From Rhodocyclales bacterium (GTDB lineage Bacteria > Pseudomonadota > Gammaproteobacteria > Burkholderiales > Rhodocyclaceae): a DNA stretch of 45,675 nucleotides. Location of the stretch: NCBI GenBank assembly GCA_016235805.1, contig JACRIY010000005.1, positions 1 to 45,675 on the forward strand, read 5' to 3'. The notes beneath the pieces are model-generated. The model had not been told where the DNA came from, ran no database searches, and worked only from the letters and a program-made list of their open reading frames with translations. Made by a program: the position numbers and the translations under genes. Below, piece after piece: positions 41,358 through 45,675 of the stretch. Numbering within the stretch: the first letter of the stretch is position 1; every line of letters starts with the position of its first letter.

Positions 41358-42355
41358 TGGCCGCTCCCGCGCTGGCGTCCGAGCAGGAACAGGAACAGGG
41401 GCACGCCGAGGATCGCGGTCAGCGCGCCGACCGGCAACTGCAGCGGTGCGACGATGGTGCGCGCCAGGGTATCGGCCAGCACCAGCAGGCTGCCGCCGGT
41501 CAGCGCCGAGGCGGGCAGCAGCAGGCGCTGGTCGTTGCCCCAGCCCAGCTTGAGCATGCCCAGCCGCACCAGGTGCGGCACCACGAGGCCGATGAAGCCG
41601 ATGCTGCCCGCCGTGGTCACCGCCACCGCGGTAAACGTCGCGGCGAGGAAATACACGCCGAGCCGCACGCGCTGCACCGATACGCCGAGGGTCTGCGCCA
41701 GGGTGTCGCCGCGCGAAAGCAGGTTGAGTTCGCGCGCGAAGGGCATGCTGGCTGCGACGCCGGCGGCCAGCACGGCGAGCGCCGGCCAGGGATTGCTGGC
41801 ATGGCTGGCGTCGCCCATCAGCCAGAACAGCATGCCGCGCAGGTGGGTCTCTGGTGCGACCGACATGATCAAGGCGACCACCGCGCCGCAGCCGGAGGCG
41901 ACGATGACGCCGGTCAGCAGCAGGCGGGTTCGGGTCCAGCTGCTGTCGCCGTGGGCCAGGCCGAATACCAGCAGCATGGCGGCGAAGGCGCCGGCGAAGG
42001 CGAACAGGTTGACCAGCGCCAGGGCCAGTCCGGCCAGCATCGCTGACAGCGCGCCTACCGCTGCGCCGCCGGATATGCCCAGCACGTAAGGGTCGGCCAG
42101 CGGATTGCGCAGCAGCACCTGCATCAGCGCGCCGGCCAGCGCCAGCAGGCCTCCACAGGCGAAGGCGGCGATCGCGCGGGGCAGGCGCAGGCCCTGGATC
42201 ACTTCGGCGGCGAGGCCTTCGCCGCCCGCCAGTGCCAGCAGCACGTCGCCTGGCGTCACCGGCATGCTGCCCGCCGCCAGCGCCACCAGCAGGCTGGCCA
42301 GCGCCAGCCCGCAGAGGGCGACGATGACCAGCAGGGCGCGGCGGCGGGTCGGCAT
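41354..42355 (-). CDS. btuC: cobalamin ABC transporter permease, BtuC-like (FecCD family)
   Basis: A 333-residue FecCD-family permease with about ten hydrophobic segments. Family blocks are RLPRAIAAFACGGLLALAGALMQVLLRNPLADPYVLGIS (about residues 57-95) and GSIGFIGLVVPHLVRLG (about 268-284), the latter with the coupling helix region. It forms the inner-membrane channel as a homodimer for cobalamin released by BtuF. It overlaps the ATPase gene by 4 bases and starts 55 bases after the receptor gene on the same strand. Confidence 0.86.
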   Translation of the reverse strand: MPTRRRALLVIVALCGLALASLLVALAAGSMPVTPGDVLLALAGGEGLAAEVIQGLRLPRAIAAFACGGLLALAGALMQVLLRNPLADPYVLGISGGAAVGALSAMLAGLALALVNLFAFAGAFAAMLLVFGLAHGDSSWTRTRLLLTGVIVASGCGAVVALIMSVAPETHLRGMLFWLMGDASHASNPWPALAVLAAGVAASMPFARELNLLSRGDTLAQTLGVSVQRVRLGVYFLAATFTAVAVTTAGSIGFIGLVVPHLVRLGMLKLGWGNDQRLLLPASALTGGSLLVLADTLARTIVAPLQLPVGALTAILGVPLFLFLLGRQRGSGQ

Positions 42356-42410
42356 GGATCAGCTACCCGGCTGGCTTCCGTTGATCGGCAGGATGCGACT
42401 CATCGCCTGA

Positions 42411-44378
42411 TCATAGCCTGAGCTCGGCCGAGACCATCAGGCGCCGTCCCAGTTCGGGATAGGCGCTGAAGCTGGTCGGCGCGACGGCACTATTGGTGAT
42501 GGCATACGAGTAATGGCGCTTGTCGAACAGGTTGTCCACGGCCAGCGCCCAGGTCCAGCTTCCCACGGCATGGCTGTACTTGACGTCCATCCGGCCATAG
42601 GCGGGCATCTTGCGAAATGCATTGATCTGGTCGTTGTCGTGGCGCTGTTCGCCGACATGGCGCCAGTTCCCCGTCAACTGCCGTCCCGAGGCGATGCGCC
42701 AGGTGGCATTCAGGCTCAGCATCCGCTCCGGCACGAGCGGAACGTCCTTGCCGGTGACGTCGATGCCGCCATAGGTTCCGGAGCGGAATGTGGCGCGCAT
42801 CTGGCGCAAGCTGGCCGCCAGGTCGAGGGCCGGCAACGCCCGCCAATGGCCTTCCAACTCGATCCCGGTGCGCCGTGTCGGCGACAGGTTGGTGTTGGCG
42901 CCACCGAAGAAGGGAGGCGTGCCGAATGCCGGGAAGGGGATGAAATGGATCTCGTTGTCGAGACTGGACAGGAACCACGCCGCCCGCAGTCGATTCACGC
43001 CGCCGCCGACTTCCATGCCGATCTCGCTGTCGCGCGATTCCTGCGGCAGTAGCGGCGCCGCCAGGCCGACGTTCTCATCCACTGTCGCCAGGCGGAAGCT
43101 CGATCCGGTGCGGCCGTAGGCGCTGATTTGCGCGGTAAGTTGCTGGCGCAGGCCGAGTTCCCAGGCGTCCAGCTTGCTGGTGCGCTTCACCGCCGCCGTT
43201 CCGTCCAGCGAACGTTGCCAGCGCATGCCGCCGGTGAGCAGGGTCCCGGGCAGCACTCGCAGGCGCTCCTGCGCATACAGCGCATCGCTGTCCTGGCTGG
43301 CGATGGTCAGGCCGCCGAAGTTGTTGGTTTGCCTGTAGTTCCAGCGCGCGGTGTCCCAGCCCACCACCAGTTCGCTGGCGCCGCCGGGTCCGGCGTGGGG
43401 CAGGCGCAGGCGCGGCGTGAAACTGACGCGCTGCGTCGCGGTTTCAGAGAGAAAGGCGAAGGCGACGAAGTCCGAACGGACCTGGCGATTGCGCACATCG
43501 AGTTCTGCCGAAAACTCCTTGTCGTCGAAATTGATGCGGCCACCGATGCCGGCATGCCAGGTATCGGTTTCGGCGTGGTCGTTGGGGTTGGTCGCGGCGC
43601 GCGGCGCACTGGCGAGTTGTGCCTCGGTGCGCGCGCCGGGCAGGCCAAGCGCCTGACGCCCGGTGCCGAACTTGAGGCTCAGCTCGCCGCCGGCACCGCG
43701 ATAGCGCAGTGCACCCTCGACGTTCTTTTCATTGACGTGATTGTTCTGGCGGTAGTTGTCGGATGCATGGCGGTTGGCACTGAGCATCACACCGACCGGC
43801 CCGGCATTGAATTCGATTCCGGCACGCAGGTCGGCCGTGTCATAGGTGCCATAACTGGCACCGAGCGTGAATGCCTTTCCCTCGGCACCCGGCGCGCGGG
43901 TGACGATGTTGATGGTGCCCCCGGTGGCACCGCTGCCATAGAGGACGGCGCCGGTACCACGCAGGATCTCGATGCGTTCGATGGCATTGAGGGGGATGGC
44001 GGTCAGGCGCGCCGTAGAGAGTTCATTCTCGTTGATGCGCTGGCCGTCGAGCAGGATCAGCGTGTTCTGGTCGCCGGTGACACCGAATCCGCGCAGGTCG
44101 ATCTGCCAGTTCGGGTCGCCGGCGTTGTTGCGGGCATGCACGCCACCGAGCTTGACCAGCACTTCCGGAATCGTGGTAGCCGAGGAGCGGGCGATATCCG
44201 CGGCGGTGATGATCGAAACCCCGGCCGCCATCTGTTCGGTCCCGGCACCGAACCGGTTGCCCGAGACGACAACCGCCGCTTCATCGGCGGCCAGGGCCGG
44301 CAGTGCCGCGAGGATTGCGGCGGCCGGCAGGAACGAACGGACAGCGCGATTCGTCGCGCGATTTTTCTGGAAAGACAT
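42411..44378 (-). CDS. btuB: TonB-dependent outer-membrane receptor, BtuB-like
   Basis: A 655-residue outer-membrane receptor. The N-terminal signal peptide (about 30 residues, ALPALAAD) is followed by a TonB-box-like AAVVVSG, then a plug domain with SVSIITAADIARSS, LRGFGVTGDQNTLILLDGQRINENE and IEILRGTGAVLYGSGATGGTINIVTR (about 40-160), and a 22-strand barrel ending in the aromatic/Leu C-terminus SAELRL. The ATG at 44378 has GGGAG upstream and begins the signal peptide; 14 upstream codons are excluded. A cobalamin riboswitch precedes it, so the transported substrate is almost certainly vitamin B12 or a related corrinoid. It is the first gene of the btuBCD transcript. Confidence 0.9.
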   Translation of the reverse strand: MSFQKNRATNRAVRSFLPAAAILAALPALAADEAAVVVSGNRFGAGTEQMAAGVSIITAADIARSSATTIPEVLVKLGGVHARNNAGDPNWQIDLRGFGVTGDQNTLILLDGQRINENELSTARLTAIPLNAIERIEILRGTGAVLYGSGATGGTINIVTRAPGAEGKAFTLGASYGTYDTADLRAGIEFNAGPVGVMLSANRHASDNYRQNNHVNEKNVEGALRYRGAGGELSLKFGTGRQALGLPGARTEAQLASAPRAATNPNDHAETDTWHAGIGGRINFDDKEFSAELDVRNRQVRSDFVAFAFLSETATQRVSFTPRLRLPHAGPGGASELVVGWDTARWNYRQTNNFGGLTIASQDSDALYAQERLRVLPGTLLTGGMRWQRSLDGTAAVKRTSKLDAWELGLRQQLTAQISAYGRTGSSFRLATVDENVGLAAPLLPQESRDSEIGMEVGGGVNRLRAAWFLSSLDNEIHFIPFPAFGTPPFFGGANTNLSPTRRTGIELEGHWRALPALDLAASLRQMRATFRSGTYGGIDVTGKDVPLVPERMLSLNATWRIASGRQLTGNWRHVGEQRHDNDQINAFRKMPAYGRMDVKYSHAVGSWTWALAVDNLFDKRHYSYAITNSAVAPTSFSAYPELGRRLMVSAELRL

Positions 44379-44521
44379 GAGGACTCCCTTCGTGGCCAGC
44401 GTCCCCGCAGGCCAAAGCATTGCATGGCAAGAGCGAAAGCGCGATGGGGGAGCGGAACGGAGCGGCCGAATGGGGACGGCGGCTGACGCACACTGCTTCC
44501 CCGCAGCGCTTTCAACGAATG

Positions 44522-44712
44522 TCCCTGGCCGGTCTCCGGGCTTGGAAGTCTTGGTTCATCGCCTTCCCGGGGTGACCCAGTGGCGTCTTGATGAACCCGC
44601 ACTTCCTTACCGTTGCGGGGGCAGCGCCGGAATCGAGCCTGTTTAGGGCTCCCACCGGCTTCCCGTTTCACCCGGCATGCAAAGCCATGCGCGGGCACCA
44701 CGAACAAGCCGA
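44522..44712 (-). promoter_or_regulatory. cobalamin riboswitch upstream of btuB
   Basis: On the minus strand the element contains GGGAAGCCGGTG (44664-44653), the conserved GCCACTG (44584-44578) and the B12 box AGCCCGGAGACCGGCC (44542-44527), in the order of the cobalamin aptamer. It represses the btuB mRNA when adenosyl- or other cobalamin is abundant. About 145 bases separate it from the btuB start, room for an expression platform. The outer boundaries are approximate. The stretch 44379-44521 holds only this leader. Confidence 0.93.
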
Positions 44713-44796
44713 ATTATATCAAGGCAAGGCAGGACGGCGGAATTGTTCCGCCATGGGTCGGGTTGCCCGGACTCGGCTGCGGTATCGGGAAACGAC

Positions 44797-44810
44797 TTGA
44801 TTCCGGTCAA
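44797..44810 (+). promoter_or_regulatory. FNR/DNR-type box upstream of nirS
   Basis: TTGAT-TCCG-GTCAA matches TTGAT-N4-ATCAA at nine of ten positions, 103 bases before the nirS ATG. A -10-like TTATGA at 44838-44843 would place the box near -41 to -47, as in class II FNR/DNR promoters. This would give induction under low oxygen and nitric oxide. Confidence 0.75.
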
Positions 44811-44913
44811 GGTTGCGGCAAATCGATGCGCGCATCCTTATGACCATAGTCTTCAAAGGGTTGCCAATGCAGCCACATCTTGTTTTTGGGGGTTCACTCA
44901 CAAGGAGAGAAGT

Positions 44914-45675
44914 ATGAAAGGGAAGCTATTTGGATTTTTTGCCATGTCGATCATGGCCGGCGCGATGGGAACGGCGTTTGCTCAGGAGGCGGCGCCGACA
45001 TTGACGGCAGCGGAAAAGGAAACGGCCAAGAAAATCTACTTCGAGCGTTGCGCGGGTTGCCATGGCGTGCTGCGCAAGGGCGCCACCGGCAAGAACCTTG
45101 AGCCACACTGGACCAAGACGGCGAAGGACGGCAGCAAGTCGGAAGGCGGTACGCTCAAGCTCGGCCAGTCGCGCCTCGAAAAGATCATCGGCTACGGCAC
45201 CGACGGCGGCATGGTGAACTTCGACGACATCCTGACCAAGGACGAAATCGCGCTGATGGCCAAGTACATCCAGATGACGCCGGATGTGCCGCCCGAGTAC
45301 AGCTTCAAGGACACCATGGATTCATGGAAGGTCATCGTGCCGGTCAAGGATAGACCGACCAAGCAGATGAACAAGTACAACCTGAAGAACATGTTCTCGG
45401 TCACTCTGCGCGACACCGGCGAAGTGGCCCTGATCGACGGCGACACCAAGGAAATCCGCAGCATCGTCAAGACCGGCTACGCCGTGCATATCTCGCGTCT
45501 GTCGAAGTCCGGTCGCTATGTCTACGTGATCGGCCGCGACGGCCGCCTGTCGCTGATCGACCTCTGGATGGAGAAGCCCGCCGTGGTCGCGGAACTGAAG
45601 ATCGGTTTCGACGCGCGCTCGGTCGATACCTCGAAGTTCAAGGGCTACGACGACAAGTACGCGATTGCCGGTTCC
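44914..45675 (+). CDS. nirS: cytochrome cd1 nitrite reductase NirS, 5' part
   Basis: The first 254 residues of NirS; the gene runs off the window. A signal peptide (residues 1-23, ending TAFA-QE) is followed by the cytochrome c domain with the haem c motif CAGCH (C46, C49, H50). The start of the d1-haem eight-bladed propeller follows: SWKVIVPVKDRPTKQMN, FSVTLRDTGEVALIDGD and VHISRLSKSGRYVYVIGRDGR, all close to P. aeruginosa NirS and distinct from NirN. In the periplasm it reduces nitrite to nitric oxide. AAGGAGAGA precedes the ATG, and an FNR/DNR-type box lies upstream. The organism is therefore very probably a denitrifier. Confidence 0.95.
   Translation, partial: MKGKLFGFFAMSIMAGAMGTAFAQEAAPTLTAAEKETAKKIYFERCAGCHGVLRKGATGKNLEPHWTKTAKDGSKSEGGTLKLGQSRLEKIIGYGTDGGMVNFDDILTKDEIALMAKYIQMTPDVPPEYSFKDTMDSWKVIVPVKDRPTKQMNKYNLKNMFSVTLRDTGEVALIDGDTKEIRSIVKTGYAVHISRLSKSGRYVYVIGRDGRLSLIDLWMEKPAVVAELKIGFDARSVDTSKFKGYDDKYAIAGS

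Noticed and set aside
39126..42089. Very long plus-strand open frame (987 codons) across the HTH, dksA and btuD/btuC region
   Set aside because: It is antisense to four well-supported minus-strand genes, and its translation is rich in Arg, Ala and Gly without any domain; high GC makes such long frames common.
1..45675. CRISPR array, prophage, insertion sequence or integron
   Set aside because: No regularly spaced direct repeats, no transposase, integrase or phage structural genes and no terminal inverted repeats with target duplication were seen.

Overview
The window is GC-rich chromosomal DNA of a heterotrophic, denitrifying proteobacterium. The gene set points to a betaproteobacterium, possibly Rhodocyclales or a relative: cytochrome cd1 nitrite reductase, PHA-granule proteins, a four-cysteine-less DksA, Liv-type and TRAP-type solute-binding proteins, and many acyl-CoA genes. 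This placement is an inference from gene content, not from a phylogenetic marker. No phage, transposase, integrase or CRISPR array is visible. The only stretch above 300 bases without a gene is 44379-44913, which holds a cobalamin riboswitch, its leader and the nirS promoter region.

Left part (1-19141). The end of tRNA-Ala(GGC), then tRNA-Glu(TTC) and a strong terminator open the window. A hotdog thioesterase and a LysR regulator follow. A co-directional run then encodes a complete Liv-type ABC importer (binding protein, two permeases, two ATPases), an aldehyde dehydrogenase and an SDR. Next comes a TRAP binding protein without its permease, and a block closely resembling the Pseudomonas aeruginosa itaconate locus (PA0877-PA0886): itaconyl-CoA hydratase-like, acyl-CoA dehydrogenase, class III CoA-transferase, MmgE/PrpD protein, citramalyl-CoA lyase-like and VOC protein. 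A methyltransferase, a PaaI-type thioesterase, an MFS carrier and an Old Yellow Enzyme extend it. Together these would import a short branched acid or a precursor, oxidise it, activate it with CoA, hydrate it and cleave it to acetyl-CoA and pyruvate.

Middle part (19167-37707). After a minus-strand universal stress protein and an unknown protein, a lipid and storage region begins: coniferyl-type aldehyde dehydrogenase, membrane-anchored alpha/beta hydrolase, GMC alcohol dehydrogenase, iron alcohol dehydrogenase, a large acyl-ACP-reductase-like fusion protein, phasin, patatin, PhaD-like TetR regulator, TPR protein, wax ester synthase/DGAT, acyl-CoA-binding protein, PHA-system protein, FadD ligase and a lipase. 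The parts fit a closed cycle: acyl-thioester to aldehyde to alcohol to wax ester, deposition on granules, hydrolysis, re-oxidation of the alcohol and re-activation of the acid. The reductase, with an unrelated N-terminal domain and a lysine/alanine-rich tail, is the most unusual gene of the window.

Right part (37813-45675). A BtuF-like cobalamin-binding protein lies apart from a btuB-btuC-btuD set that is preceded by a cobalamin riboswitch. Between them are a VOC protein, an HTH protein and DksA. The window ends inside nirS, which has an FNR/DNR-type box upstream. A small palindromic repeat family (three copies) sits at 33956-34049 and 39189-39217, and a different GC-rich hairpin repeat at 11831-11885.
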